Assembly: GCA_020186115.1 (NCBI GenBank)
Contig: WSYJ01000166.1
Location: 1-64,000, forward strand
Direction: 5' to 3'
Length of the DNA: 64,000 bases
DNA from: Histomonas meleagridis
Taxonomy: Eukaryota > Parabasalia > Tritrichomonadida > Dientamoebidae
Shown here: positions 28,795 through 40,700 of the stretch, piece by piece
How positions within the stretch are numbered: position 1 is the first letter of the stretch
Layout of the letters: each line of letters starts with the position of its first letter
Notes under the pieces: generated by a model
Database searches by the model: none
The model's input: only the letters and a program-made list of their open reading frames with translations
Told to the model about the DNA's origin: nothing
Translations under genes and position numbers: made by a program

Positions 28795-30120
28795 TTAAAT
28801 GAAATTTTTAATTTGTTTAATATTATTATCAATATTATTAATTAAATTATTAACATTATCATGAAATAAATTATCTTTTTTATGATTATCATTTTTATTC
28901 TTTAAATACTTTTCATAATTTTCTTTATAAATTCTTTTGTTTTGTTCATATTTTGTCTGAAGATTTTTAATTTGTGTTTTAAGTTTTTGTTCATTTGTTT
29001 TATATTTTTGAAGAATTTCTTCGATTTTGTTATTTATTTGTTGATTTTCATTATTTAATATTTCTTTCCTTATTTTAAGCTCATTATAAATATATTTGTC
29101 ATTTTCTTCTTCTTCCTCAAGAATATTTTCTTCAATTGATGTTTCGTTTTTATTTTCATTTGTATTTATGTTTTGCTGTAGTTTTAGTTGTGTTATTTCA
29201 TTATGAAGTTTTTTTATATTTTCTTCATGTGAAGAAAATTGTTTTGAAGTTTTATTAATTTCTAATTTTAATGAATTGATAGTTTCATTTAAATGTTCAA
29301 TGTTTTCAGTGAAATTGATTTGTGTTTTATTAAATTTTGTAATAAGTTCTGTTGAAATTCGTTCTGTTTCTTGGTTAATAAAATTAATTTTATTATTATA
29401 AATTGTAATTTCATATTCTTCCTCATGTAATATTTTTTCTATTTTTTTGTTTAGTTTTATAAGTTCATTATATTCAATTTCTGAATATTTAATTGGAATT
29501 GACTTTAATTCGTATTCTTTCTCGATTTTATTCGAATATATTTTTAATGTTTCTTTGATTTTTTGTTGAAGCTCTTCATTTAAATAATGTTTCATGATGT
29601 CTTTAGATATTTCTTCATATTTTTCTTTAAGTTTTATTGCATCATTATTATAATTTTCATTTGGAATCGTTTCTTCAAGTTGATTTGTTAAATTAATGTG
29701 AAAATCATAGATTGAATGAATAGTTTCATTTTCTTGAAGTAATGTTTCTCTTCGCTTTGCTTCCTCTTTGATTTCTTCTTCAAGATAATAACATTCGGTT
29801 TTGATTTTGGTTAAATATTGAATAATTTTGAAGTGTTCTTCAAGAAGTTCATTAATTCGTTTTTGTTGTGTTTGCATTGTTTCCTTTATTGTCTTTGTTT
29901 TAAGATTTGCTATTTCACCTTCTGAAACTTCATCTGTTTTATATTTCTCGTTTTCTTCTTTTAATTCTTCCCGTTTATTTTTAAGATATCTAATCTCTGT
30001 TTTTAATTTTATTTTTTCTTTGAATGATGATGAATAAGAATTTTGATAAATTTTGTTTTCATGTGATCTTGATTGTGAAACAGATTCTTGATTTCTTTCA
30101 TTTGATTCACTAGAATTCAT
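28795..30120 (-). CDS. coiled-coil protein
   Basis: 441 residues, almost entirely predicted coiled coil: a Ser-rich head (MNSSESNERNQESVSQSRSH) followed by long Glu/Lys/Leu/Ile heptads from about 35 to 430 and an Asn/Asp-rich end. No domain recognised. The trichomonad cytoskeleton uses many such proteins, but no specific role can be given. TAAACGG on the minus strand ends 27 bp before the ATG. The 5' flank to the BspA gene's end is 295 bp. Confidence 0.75.
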   Translation of the reverse strand: MNSSESNERNQESVSQSRSHENKIYQNSYSSSFKEKIKLKTEIRYLKNKREELKEENEKYKTDEVSEGEIANLKTKTIKETMQTQQKRINELLEEHFKIIQYLTKIKTECYYLEEEIKEEAKRRETLLQENETIHSIYDFHINLTNQLEETIPNENYNNDAIKLKEKYEEISKDIMKHYLNEELQQKIKETLKIYSNKIEKEYELKSIPIKYSEIEYNELIKLNKKIEKILHEEEYEITIYNNKINFINQETERISTELITKFNKTQINFTENIEHLNETINSLKLEINKTSKQFSSHEENIKKLHNEITQLKLQQNINTNENKNETSIEENILEEEEENDKYIYNELKIRKEILNNENQQINNKIEEILQKYKTNEQKLKTQIKNLQTKYEQNKRIYKENYEKYLKNKNDNHKKDNLFHDNVNNLINNIDNNIKQIKNFI

Positions 30121-30415
30121 TATAAATGTACGTTTATTGGAAGACGACCGTTTATTGTTTCGCTGAAGATTTAATATTAAATTACATTCTATGATTCAAT
30201 GAAGGAATGTAAAAGATGGTTTAACAACTAAGCTTCAAAAATTTGAATTTGTATGAATATCAATATTTTTTAAATAAAAAACTGAACATTCATTTATGGT
30301 TGAGCTAAATTTTGCAAATGTTTAACAAAGGAAAATATATTTATTAAAAACAATAGAAATAATTTGATGTTTTATTTAGTAAAACCCTTTTACTGATCAA
30401 TCAAGAAAAGCAAAT

Positions 30416-32491
30416 CTATCTTTTTTTGAATTCTCTTTCAAATGAATTTTCTTCAACATCATCACTGCTTGAATATCCAGAAAAATTATTTGTTTGGTTT
30501 TCATTAACGGCGTTTATTTTTTCTTTATTTTTTCGCTGATTTCTAAAACGAATTAGCAATATAATAATCAAAGCACCAATAATTAATATTCCAACTACAA
30601 CGCCGACAGCTATATAAATAGTTGTTTTACCTTGAGCTTTTACTACTTTGTTATTGGAAATATAAAAATCAGAATAATATGTGAAATATTTAGCATAAAC
30701 AGTAGCTGAATATTTATAAAACAATAGTGATGTTGGAATATATGTAAGTTTTGTTTTGATTTTTGTTTGAATAAATGATTTAGAATATGAACGATAAATA
30801 CTTAATGATTTTGTATATGATAAAATATATGATACAACAAATGAATGTGATCCAATTACGGAAGGTACAAAAGATTTTGTCTTTATTTTATTTGAGGAAA
30901 ATGATTTTGATTTAGTAAGTGTTTTTGAATGTACATATGATTGTGATGGCAATGGCTTACATCCACTAATTGTTTCTTTTGTTATATTTAATTTTCCAAA
31001 TGTTTGATTTTGATAAGTTTTATATACCATAACAGATTTTGCTAAGACATCAGTAAAACAATCATTTGCAATAAACGGAGATGTTTTGCCATAAAAATAT
31101 ATACATTTAAGTGAAGTGCAGTTCTTAAAAGCATAACTTCCAATATATTTAACATTTGCGCCAATGAAAATTGTTTCTAACTTTCGACAAAAAGAAAAAG
31201 AACGTTGTTCGATAACAGTAACAGAATCTGGAATGGTTAAATTTGTAAATACGCATTCGCTAAATGCAGAATTGTTTATTATTTTTACATTTTTCCCTAA
31301 TGAAATTGAAAATAACTTAAAACAATATTCAAATGAACAGGGTTCAATAACAGTAACAGAATCTGGAACTTTAAATGTATTGGACGTATTTCCATTTGGG
31401 TAACAAATAATTTTTGAAATATTTTTATTGTACAAAACGCCATCTCTTTTATAATTAGAGAAATATGAATTTCTTTCAGATATTTTTATGATTTGAAGAT
31501 TACTACATCGAAGAAATGGATTTGTTGATATTGAAGAAACAGTACTTGAAATTTCAACATATTTAAGTTTATAACAATCTTGAAACATAAAAGGCCCAAT
31601 TGTCTTTACACCTTCATCGAAATACACAGTTTCTAAACTATAACATCCAATGAATACATTTAATCCAATTTTTGTAAGAGGACTATTAAATTTCACGCTT
31701 TTTATTGCAGTACAAGATCGAAATGCACTTGTGCCAATATTTATTATGTTTCTACCAAATGAAACATTTTCTATATAAGGACATGAATCAAATGCATTTT
31801 CTTCAATCGATATTACAGAATTTGGAATTGTGAATGTTTTATTGGTTATCCCAATTGCATAAATAATGAGTGTTGTCATATTTTTATCATATAAAATGCC
31901 ATTATTATCAGAATATTTTTGATTTTTTGTGGAAACTTTTATGTTTTGGAGACTACTACAGCGGAAAAATGAATATGGTGATATTGAAGAAATTGTTTCT
32001 GAAATATTAACACTTTTTAGATATAGGCAATTATGAAACATAAAAGATCCAATTGTTTTCACGCCTTCCTCAAAAGATACAGTTGTAAGACCAGTACATT
32101 CAAAAAATACATTTGACCCAACCTTTGTAAGAGGACATTTAAATGTTAAATTTTTTAAAGCTTTGCAATATTGAAATGCATATGATTCAATATTTGTGAT
32201 ATCCTTTCCAAATGAAACATATTCCAATTTAGAACATGAACTAAATGCACTATGTCCAATCGAAGTAACAGTGTTATTAATTTTAACAGTACTTAATAAA
32301 GTCCATCGAGAAAAGGCATTGTTGGGAATATTAGTTACATTTGCAATAATAATATGCTTTGTTTTACTTTGGTATTGCTTTGTAAATTCACTTGAATTCG
32401 TAATAGTTAATGTACTTGTTCTATTATCGAAAGTTTGAATTGCATGAGCAAAAAAGAAAATAAATATAATGAAAATAAATGTCATGTTCAT
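30416..32491 (-). CDS. BspA-like leucine-rich-repeat surface protein
   Basis: The frame opens at 32,698, but the ATG at 32491 (MNMTFIFIIFIFFFAHAIQT) gives a clean signal peptide and is chosen; the product is about 691 residues. The ectodomain has roughly 15 TpLRR/BspA units of the form IGSYAFxxCxSLKxVxF (examples: VTSIGHSAFSSCSKLEYVSF, VKYIGSYAFKNCTSLKCIYF). A Ser/Thr/Lys-rich stalk, one transmembrane helix (TIYIAVGVVVGILIIGALII, near residue 635) and a short cytoplasmic tail with acidic and Ser residues follow. These proteins sit on the trichomonad surface and are implicated in adhesion or bacterial interaction. Plus-strand ORFs over it are shadows. Confidence 0.92.
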   Translation of the reverse strand: MNMTFIFIIFIFFFAHAIQTFDNRTSTLTITNSSEFTKQYQSKTKHIIIANVTNIPNNAFSRWTLLSTVKINNTVTSIGHSAFSSCSKLEYVSFGKDITNIESYAFQYCKALKNLTFKCPLTKVGSNVFFECTGLTTVSFEEGVKTIGSFMFHNCLYLKSVNISETISSISPYSFFRCSSLQNIKVSTKNQKYSDNNGILYDKNMTTLIIYAIGITNKTFTIPNSVISIEENAFDSCPYIENVSFGRNIINIGTSAFRSCTAIKSVKFNSPLTKIGLNVFIGCYSLETVYFDEGVKTIGPFMFQDCYKLKYVEISSTVSSISTNPFLRCSNLQIIKISERNSYFSNYKRDGVLYNKNISKIICYPNGNTSNTFKVPDSVTVIEPCSFEYCFKLFSISLGKNVKIINNSAFSECVFTNLTIPDSVTVIEQRSFSFCRKLETIFIGANVKYIGSYAFKNCTSLKCIYFYGKTSPFIANDCFTDVLAKSVMVYKTYQNQTFGKLNITKETISGCKPLPSQSYVHSKTLTKSKSFSSNKIKTKSFVPSVIGSHSFVVSYILSYTKSLSIYRSYSKSFIQTKIKTKLTYIPTSLLFYKYSATVYAKYFTYYSDFYISNNKVVKAQGKTTIYIAVGVVVGILIIGALIIILLIRFRNQRKNKEKINAVNENQTNNFSGYSSSDDVEENSFEREFKKR

Positions 32492-32698
32492 TTTCCTTTT
32501 GATTACATGATTTATTGATTTAAATTTTATTGAATGATATATAATTTTTAAAAACGTTGGGAATATCAATGAGATTATATAATTAAAATTATGAAAATCC
32601 AAGTCCTTTTTCTTAAAAATGAAATCTTTTGAGGAGTTATCAAGTAAAATATTTCCATTTTTAAATTTATTGTTTGATGCTTTTTGCATTGCGATCAT

Positions 32699-33157
32699 GG
32701 ATATGAAACACAGTATTGAATTTATATTTTTAAATAAGTAATAATTTTTTTGATTAAAAAAAAACAGTAACGAAATAAACTAAATTTTTACCCACAAATT
32801 CTGCTGTCTGGTTTTTGAAGTTCGTCCTTAGTCAATAAAAAAAAAAAAAAATTGAATTTGATCAATCACAAGCGGTTATTACGAAATTTGAATATAATCA
32901 ATACTTTACAAAACGGTTTTTCAGAAATGACAACAAAACAAAAAATGTTATTTAATTCTATGTGAAAGTTCTTAATAGAATATACCATCAAACCTCACCA
33001 GGTTTTCATTTCTTGTATTGTATGATTTATTCCTATATTTGCTATTTATTGAGATTAGTGTATCATGCGATTTGTGAATTATCAAATCTTTCAAAATATA
33101 TGTAAAATCATAAAGCAAATCGGAAATTGTTTATATATTTTTTAGCACGATTGGTCA
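32699..33157. other. intergenic between two minus-strand genes
   Basis: A+T-rich; a run of 14 A at about 32,838-32,851. No gene seen. Confidence 0.5.
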
Positions 33158-33754
33158 TTACTCGGAATCATCATCAACAAATACGTCAACTTTAAGATTA
33201 ACACAGTTAAGAATAGAAGGGTTCTTTACAGCTGCTGCTTCAAACTCTTCCAATGATATTTCTCCATCTCTATTAGCATCCATCTGGGTAAACGTGCGAT
33301 CAATAATTCTTTGAAGTTGCTCATCGGACAAGTGAACAGCAGTATGGCCTCCTAGGCTTAATTGTAGTACTTCTTTGAGCTCATCCTTGGTTATTCTTCC
33401 ATTCTTATCTATGTCATAAATGTCGAAGCATAACTTAGCTTTTTCTGAAATTGATGCCCTATTGGTAAGTGCAGACAGACCAGAAACAAATTCTTCAAAG
33501 TCAATGGTTTGATTTGAATCAGCATCAAAAGCAGAAAAAATTCTTTGAGCAAACTGTGCGTTTTGAATTCCAAGTGCTGTTTGAAATTCGTTTATATCTA
33601 TCACACCATCATTTACTTGTGAAGCACTCAATTTTTGAAATCTTTTGTATAATACTTTGATCTCATCCTCGGTAAAGTGAGTTTTGCCCACAAGGTTCTG
33701 AGTGACTTCGTCAGTAAGGTTAATAATTTTTGGTTGGCTTCCAGGTTGCCCCAT
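33158..33754 (-). CDS. calcineurin B-like EF-hand protein, probable N-myristoylated
   Basis: 198 residues from the ATG at 33754; an ATG six codons upstream is possible, but MGQPGSQ fits the N-myristoylation signal (Gly2, Ser6) usual in calcineurin B and related sensors. EF-hand 1 is degenerate (SASQVNDGVIDINEF); three good loops follow: DADSNQTIDFEE, DIDKNGRITKDE and DANRDGEISLEE, each with the 12-residue pattern. It may be the regulatory subunit of a calcineurin phosphatase or a CBL-type sensor. The tail after the last hand (KNPSILNCVNLKVDVFVDDD) resembles calcineurin B. Two CCGTTA elements lie 78-100 bp upstream. Confidence 0.85.
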   Translation of the reverse strand: MGQPGSQPKIINLTDEVTQNLVGKTHFTEDEIKVLYKRFQKLSASQVNDGVIDINEFQTALGIQNAQFAQRIFSAFDADSNQTIDFEEFVSGLSALTNRASISEKAKLCFDIYDIDKNGRITKDELKEVLQLSLGGHTAVHLSDEQLQRIIDRTFTQMDANRDGEISLEEFEAAAVKNPSILNCVNLKVDVFVDDDSE

Positions 33755-34106
33755 TTGAAAAATTAGTTCCAAAAAAATGACATTTTTTTTGATTATATAA
33801 ACTATTCAATTCCCTCCCTGAAATTCAGCAGCCGTTAAAATAATCGGCCGTTAAATACGATAGTATCAGCTTAACTTTTTGAATGAAATTCTATTAAAAC
33901 CGATCGAAAAGTTTTACTCATCATCATACAACTTTGTTGTTTATTTTCAAGAAAAACATCCAAATATAGATAAATAATATTAATTATATAATATTATTCA
34001 AGTAACATTCCACAAAAAATTTCTTAACAAAACAAAATTTAATTTATTTTTCATATGAGAGTATTCTTAATTTAAAAATAAAAAAGATCACTTGGCAGAA
34101 TTTTAT
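33755..34106. promoter_or_regulatory. intergenic, promoter of the EF-hand gene
   Basis: GCCGTTAAA occurs twice in 33,831-33,856 upstream of the minus-strand EF-hand gene. The remainder is the 3' end of the ARPC5 gene region. No ORF. Confidence 0.35.
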
Positions 34107-34544
34107 TTAGACCTCAAGGCGAGTGTGGATTGAACGAATAATTGGTCCATTTCCATTGATTTTTGTGATTTCTTCATGTGCCTTTAAAAGAAGGTTGCAA
34201 TCATATGTGCATTTTGGCTTTCCATCAATCATTTCACGTTCAGAGAAACCACGGTAAACAAATTTCATTAAAGTATCACGTTCATCATCAGTTAATTCTT
34301 TGATGGCAGCTGCAAGTTTAGCCGATTCAATCGAGCACAAAATGGAGCAAACTGCCTTAGCGGCAGCATCCTTGGCTTCAGTCATCTTTTTAGCTTGAAC
34401 ATCTTTGCTATCGCTTTTTTCGACGACATACTTTGGACGTACTGGCATTTCTTGTAAAACAACCTTGAGAGCCTTTCCTGGACTTGCACGAACTTGTCCT
34501 TTGGCTTCTTCTGCGCGTTGGTTAATTGTATCTACGTATGACAT
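34107..34544 (-). CDS. ARPC5: Arp2/3 complex subunit 5 (p16-Arc)
   Basis: 145 residues, the usual size (about 150). The family pattern is seen in ALKVVLQEMPVRPKYVVEKS (ancestral ALxxxLxxPP), the central helix around 60-90, DERDTLMKFVYRGFSE (LMKYIYRGF in animals) and the C-terminal LLLKAHEEITKINGNGPIIR. It is a small helical subunit of the actin-nucleating Arp2/3 complex, consistent with amoeboid and pseudopodial behaviour of trichomonads. The start has only one candidate ATG. A 64-residue plus-strand ORF is a shadow. Confidence 0.93.
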   Translation of the reverse strand: MSYVDTINQRAEEAKGQVRASPGKALKVVLQEMPVRPKYVVEKSDSKDVQAKKMTEAKDAAAKAVCSILCSIESAKLAAAIKELTDDERDTLMKFVYRGFSEREMIDGKPKCTYDCNLLLKAHEEITKINGNGPIIRSIHTRLEV

Positions 34545-34659
34545 CCGAAAAATGAGGAATTTATCAATTTTTCTGAAAAACCGCTTTTTGTCTTCTTAAT
34601 CAAGAGCAATTGTCCTTGTCACTTTTTGAATAATTTAATCAAAAATATAAAGAACTTTC

Positions 34660-35510
34660 AAAGAATGTTTGGAACTTCATAAAAAATTAATGAAAGAAGG
34701 AGTTAATTCAAATGAAACGATGAAATAGAAGCAATATGTTCAAGAAGGTCATAATCCAAATGAAATAGCAAAAACAATTCGAAATGATGAAGTAGAAAAA
34801 CTTCAAGAAATACCATCACAAAATGATTTTGATTTTAAACAAAGATTAAACCATCACTTTATGAAAGATGTTCATTTATTAATGAAGAAAATGTTACATT
34901 AATTGATTATGCAACATTTTTTGGATCAGTCAAATGTTATAAATTTTTACTTATGAATGGCTCTAAAGTAAATAATACAGGTAAATATGCAATTACAGGT
35001 GGAAATATTGAAATTATTCATTTATGTGAACAAAATCATTTGAAAATGCATATGAAGCAGCAATTGAATTTTATCGAAATGATATCTTTAAATATATTTA
35101 TGAAAATAAATTAGATAAAATTGAAAAGTTAGAAGAATTAGGAACAAAATGTATTTTATATAACAATTATGAAACTTTTTTTTATTTAGAAAAAGAAGGA
35201 ATGAAAATTTGCGATTCACTTATTAATGAATCGTTTTTCATCGAAACGATATATCATTATTTTTATGAATATAAAATTGTGCTTATTAAAAACTTAGAAA
35301 TATTAGGAGTTGCATGTGTTTGTTATCATAACTATGAAATTTTATCATATTTAATAAAGGTAGGAATGAAAATGAATGCTTTAGTTATTAATAACTAGTT
35401 AAATTTAATCAATTCCAAGGTGTTTTGGTTTTCTCTGCAGCATCAGGAAACATTGAACTTGTAAAATATTTTCTTAATCATTCATAAGAAATTGTTAAAT
35501 TACTTTCGAA
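34660..35510 (+). pseudogene. DUF3447/ankyrin family gene relic
   Basis: Several frames in order encode pieces of the trichomonad ankyrin family with an N-terminal DUF3447-type domain: EGHNPNEIAKTIRNDEVEKL (about 34,750-34,810), NVTLIDYATFFGSVKCYKFL (about 34,888-34,950), GKYAITGGNIEIIHLCEQNH, IFKYIYENKLDKIEKLEELG, then a longer open piece at 35,201-35,398. Frame changes and stops at 34,728, 34,850, 35,035 and 35,398 show decay. It lies tail-to-tail with the RING-finger gene, which ends about 70 bp farther. Confidence 0.7.
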
Positions 35511-35579
35511 TAAATAGGAAATTAGTAATTATTATATCTTTATTAATTAATAAAATTTTATAATTAAAAAACAATTTTA

Positions 35580-37466
35580 TTATTGGAAGAAGAAAGGCTT
35601 CAATTGACTTTCATCATATAATCGATCACAAATCAAGCATTTATGTTCTCCTGATTTTTGTAAACACATCCTACACATTACATGTCCGCATGATGCCAGA
35701 ATTGTGTCTCTTACATTTTCTTTACAGATTGGACAAATCAGCATTTCTCTGTAATGATCAACTTCATTTCTGTTATACTGATCTATACAATCTGGGAGCC
35801 ACATTTTATAAATTTCTATTTCTTGTTGAGTATGTTCTTTTTCATCGACCAGTGAATCTAATTCAAGTTGACTTCTTCCAATTTCTAAGCACATCCTATA
35901 ATTCAATGCCGACAGCTCATCTACTTCTTTTCTTTTTTCTGCTATTTTCACTTCTATATCTTTTTTATCGAAATGGTTTTGTAGCTCATTGAGGATCTTC
36001 TGTTGAACGTTAATTGATTCGTTTAACGTTGAACACAATTTGAATAGGCGGTCTTTCCATTCAAAAACTTCCGGAAGATTCAATGAATTTATGATGCTAG
36101 AAATTCCTTTTTCGTATTCTTGAATTTGTTCGTCTTCGCTTTGTCTATTTTGTTCATCATACTCTAGCTTACACCTATCCACAAGGATGTGAAGTAGTGC
36201 ACGCTCTTTATCTGCAATTTGATCTAGAATTTGGTTTTGTTGAGATGTGAGATGTGAGATTTCAACTCGTGCTGCTTGAATCTGTGATACAATTTTGAGC
36301 TGATTAGCAACGTTTTGATACTCTTCTGAGTCTTGGTTTTTTGTAAGGAGTTCATTTCGAAGTTTGATTTGAAGTGACGAATATATACTATCAGAATAAG
36401 TCGAAGCATTACGCGTGGGCTTGCCAAACAAAAGCTGTAATAGTTGTTCTAAGTATGGCTGAATTTCTTTGCGCAATTCGATTTCTTCTGATTGCTTCTG
36501 AGAAAATACTGTATCGAGCTTTACTGCCTCTTGTTGCATTTCTGAGATGGCTGATTGAACATTTTGGGTAATGTTATCGACAAAATGATGAATTGAGTTG
36601 ATCACTTCGACACATTGCGGAATTATTGAATTTTGTGATTTCAATAAATTTAAGGCAGATAACAAAAAAGAACAACTTGTTTTGAGGCCAATGAAAAATG
36701 GTGAATGGAAAAGATCTTCTTCGCTATAAATATTGACATCAATCTGACTGTTTAAATTATTTTGAGATTTCATCTCTTGTATGGATTCTTTGAGTTTAGC
36801 AATAGCTGAAAGGCGGTTAGCAATGTTCCTAATGAGGTAGCGAAGTTCTAATGTTTCTTCGCTAGAAGATGATAATCCAGAATTAAGTTCGTTGTAAAGC
36901 CATTTTATAAAGGCAGGTGGAAGACTATCAATTGGTTCATTGGTCTCTTCTTCATTATCTTGGTTTTCTTCATTAGGAGTTGATGATAATTTTTGGAATT
37001 CATGATCAAGACGCATTTGTTGATCTTTTAAATAAAGAGTGAATTCTGATGTTCTTCTTGGATAATCTGGTTGTTGATATTCTGTCTTGGATAAAATTTT
37101 TGCACAATCGCATATTAAATTTTGTAAATCCTTAATATGAGCTTGTGCAAGTTCATAGTCTACTTTGCCAGAAGATACAAACGAAGGTCGAATACAATCA
37201 TCTAGAAATTTGTAAATACCATCAGAACTTATTTCCCCAATTAAATAGCAACTAAACATAAAATCAAATGCAAGAAGCTCAGTGTTACGTATTATTTCAT
37301 AGCAATCATTGGACAATATTTCACTTCTTTTTCGATTTTGTTCAATATTAAATTCCATTTGTTTAATTTGTTCTTGTATATCTGGTTTCCCATCACCATT
37401 AATTAAGTCATCAGGAATAAAATTTTGAACTGTAGGTATATTGTCTGTTTGTGGAGGCTTGATCAT
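35580..37466 (-). CDS. Bre1-like RING-finger E3 ubiquitin ligase
   Basis: 628 residues. Residues 1-570 are mostly coiled coil, and a C3HC4 RING closes the protein (about 577-617: CPIC, then CGHVMCRMCL, then CLIC). This layout, a long coiled coil ending in a C-terminal RING a few residues from the end, is that of Bre1/RNF20/RNF40, which ubiquitinates histone H2B. Sequence ICKENVRDTILASCGHVMCR is close to the Bre1 RING as I recall it. Bre1 proteins elsewhere are 700-1,000 residues, so this is a compact version. Role as H2B ligase is inference. Confidence 0.8.
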   Translation of the reverse strand: MIKPPQTDNIPTVQNFIPDDLINGDGKPDIQEQIKQMEFNIEQNRKRSEILSNDCYEIIRNTELLAFDFMFSCYLIGEISSDGIYKFLDDCIRPSFVSSGKVDYELAQAHIKDLQNLICDCAKILSKTEYQQPDYPRRTSEFTLYLKDQQMRLDHEFQKLSSTPNEENQDNEEETNEPIDSLPPAFIKWLYNELNSGLSSSSEETLELRYLIRNIANRLSAIAKLKESIQEMKSQNNLNSQIDVNIYSEEDLFHSPFFIGLKTSCSFLLSALNLLKSQNSIIPQCVEVINSIHHFVDNITQNVQSAISEMQQEAVKLDTVFSQKQSEEIELRKEIQPYLEQLLQLLFGKPTRNASTYSDSIYSSLQIKLRNELLTKNQDSEEYQNVANQLKIVSQIQAARVEISHLTSQQNQILDQIADKERALLHILVDRCKLEYDEQNRQSEDEQIQEYEKGISSIINSLNLPEVFEWKDRLFKLCSTLNESINVQQKILNELQNHFDKKDIEVKIAEKRKEVDELSALNYRMCLEIGRSQLELDSLVDEKEHTQQEIEIYKMWLPDCIDQYNRNEVDHYREMLICPICKENVRDTILASCGHVMCRMCLQKSGEHKCLICDRLYDESQLKPFFFQ

Positions 37467-37776
37467 TTTTTCTATTTATTGTCACTTTTATATGGAGCAA
37501 TCCAGCAATAAAAACAAATTTAATAATAAAAATTGATTTTTTTCTATGTTATTTGATTCACTTCTAGTTCTTCTACATTTTATGGTATTAAATTTTTCTA
37601 ATATTTATGAATTTGTCGAATTAATTTGAAGATGATTCTAATGTTATCCCAATTTTTTTTTTCATAAAAATCACCAACAAAACGAATATGATGAGAATTC
37701 CGAATGTATACATTTGTGAAATAATTTTTTAAATGTAGATTGTTTGAAAAAGATTTTATCTGACCGTTTAAAATTA

Positions 37777-40700
37777 ATGGAGGAAGGAACAAAAGATTTA
37801 CTTATGAGGCTAAAAAAGATTCACAAAATTTTACAATCTCAAAAAACAAACTCACCTAAGCCTGTATTTGATAATACTAAAAAATCAAAAAATCAATCAA
37901 TTCATAAGTCTCCAAAAATTAAACATTTCAAAAAAATAGATCAACACAAGCATGTTTACACGCAAACTTCAACAGAAAAAAACAGATCAAAATTAAAACA
38001 GGAAATAATGCCAATTCCCATCAAAGGAAAAAAATCTTTCCATAAACAGAAAACCACACCATCAAATTCTCAAACGAAATCGCAAATTCAGACGTTTGAA
38101 CATTCTTCATCGAGTTCAACAAGTGATGACTTCATATATAATATTATTTCAAAAAGCAGAAAACCATCAACTAGCTCACACAAGGACAACCCAATTAAAC
38201 CAAAAATTCACACTAAGCAAGTTTTATCAGGAGGTCTATCAGAGATTTTTTCATCTGATTCAGACTTTGATTCAGATTTAAATATATACTTGAACGATAT
38301 ATCAACAGTCAAAGCGCCATCAAATATTCACATGAAGTCTCCTTTTCTATTAAGCGATTCCACAGATTCTGATGATCTACTTGAACGAATGAAACTTTTT
38401 TCTTCAGACTCTGATAGTGATTTTGATGAATTTTTACGTAACAGAATCTCAAAAATTCCATTCAATCGCTCAAATTATCGAAGTTTCGACTCATCATTTG
38501 ATGATGAATTTTTCAAATATTCTTTTGGAAATCCAAAACAAAACTATAAAATTGACAATTCTTTCTCATCATCTTCATCAGAAATTGATACTGAATTAAA
38601 ATTATTATTAGAGAAAACAAGTAAAAGTCTCGAAAAAGAAAATATTCCAAAATTTGATTCGAACAAAGTTAAAACAACAAAACAAAAAACAGATAAAAGA
38701 AATTCTTTAACTGATGAACATATGATTCAAAAAGAGCAAAAAGCTAAAAATAAATTATCACCAAACAAAACGAATGAAAAAATAAACAAAAAACAAAATA
38801 ATCGAAAATGTAAATCGCCAGAACACAAATCAATTAATTTAATCAATAAAGCAAGCGAAATCAAACAAAAAGAAAAACCAAAAGAAAATTTATATAAAAC
38901 ATCAGAACTGAAGAAAATTAATACAACAAAAACATCACCAAACAAAGCAAATAATAAAAAACAAACAAAAGAACAAATAAATTCATCAAATAATAAGTCG
39001 CAAACAAATAATAATAAAAATTATCCGAAAGAATTTCTAAATGAACAAATTCCAGAACAACAAAAATCAATTTCACCGAACAAATCAAAACAAAATAATA
39101 AACAAAGAAATTCAAATAAAGAAAAAGATAAACAAATTGATAAAAGAACTTCTAAAGAAGATAATTCATTAAACAATAAACAAAATCATTTAGAAATATC
39201 CAGTGATGAATTTAATCCTTCGAAATTACGTAAAATTACGCATAAAATTTTATCTTCTGATTCATCTGTTTCAGTACAAAATGTTCCAATAAAAGCAAAG
39301 CAAAAAGTTAAACTTCAAATCAGTGCTCCAATCGAAATATATTCCAAACCAATGATCATAAAACATAACAAAGAAAAACAATTTACTCATGAAAAAGAAA
39401 ATAAAATAATTAATAATTCGAATACAAATGAAAAATATTTATTTTTACCTGAAATGTTTAAAGTAAATCAAAATTCGGATAAAATTATAAATATTGAGAA
39501 TTCAAATGAAACATTTTTAAATGAAAAAGAAGATAAAATTAATAGTGACAATTCATTTTCTAATTTTAGTAATAAAATAAATGATATTGAATCAGATAAT
39601 GATGGAAAATATAATAAAATATTCGAAATGCATGAAGCTGTGAAGCAAAATGGATTTTATCATGAAAAATTCATTGACTTGGAAAACGATAAATTAATTT
39701 CATCGAATTCACAAAAAGTTATTGAAATTCCTGATATTTATAATGAAATCGAAATATTTAACTCAAATGAAGAAGAAATAAATACAAATCCAATGAAAAC
39801 TAAAGAAAATATTAATAGTGATAAAGAAATATACAGCGAATTATTTAATTCGGAAGAAGAAATAAATGAATTAAATATAAATCCAATGAAAACTAAAGAA
39901 AATATTTATAGTGATAAAGAAATAAACAGCGAATTATTTAATTCGGAAGAAGAAATAAATGAATTAAATACAAATCCAATGAAAACTAAAGAAAATATAC
40001 ATAGTGATAAAGAAATCAATAGCGAATTATTTAATTCGGAAGAAGAAATAAATGAAATAAATATAAATCCAATGAAAACAAATGAAAATATTAAAAAAGA
40101 AACCAAAAACATTTTTAGCGATATCAAAAATAATGAATCAAATGATGGGAAATTGAATAAATCAAATAAAATTCCAATAAATATCAACAAAACCTTTAAA
40201 GAGATTGATGAATTGTTTTTAGATTCAAACGAATTTGATGAACCAGAAAACATTTTAAGTGATGTTGAATTTGACAAAGAAATTAATCATTTTGATAAAG
40301 AATTAAACAAATCGAATAAAATTCCAATAAATATTAATAAAACCAAAGCAGAAAATAATTTAAGTTTAAATGAATTTAATGAAAACATTTTTAGCGATAT
40401 CAAAAATAATGAATCAAATGATGGGAAATTAAATAAATCGAATAAAATTCCAATAAATATCAACAAAACCTTTAAAGAGATTGATGAATTGTTTTTAGAT
40501 TCAAACGAATTTGATGAACCAGAAAACATTTTAAGTGATGTTGAACTTGATAAAGAAATTAATCATTTTGATAAAGAATTAAACAAATCAAATAAAATCA
40601 AAGAAATAGAAAACGAAATTTCTTTGAATGAATCAGAAAACATTTTAAATGACATTGAAACAGATGTAAATAATATGAAGCAGTCATCGGAGTATCCAAC

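Noticed and set aside
34405-34599. 64-codon plus-strand ORF opposite ARPC5
   Set aside because: Shadow of a strongly conserved gene.
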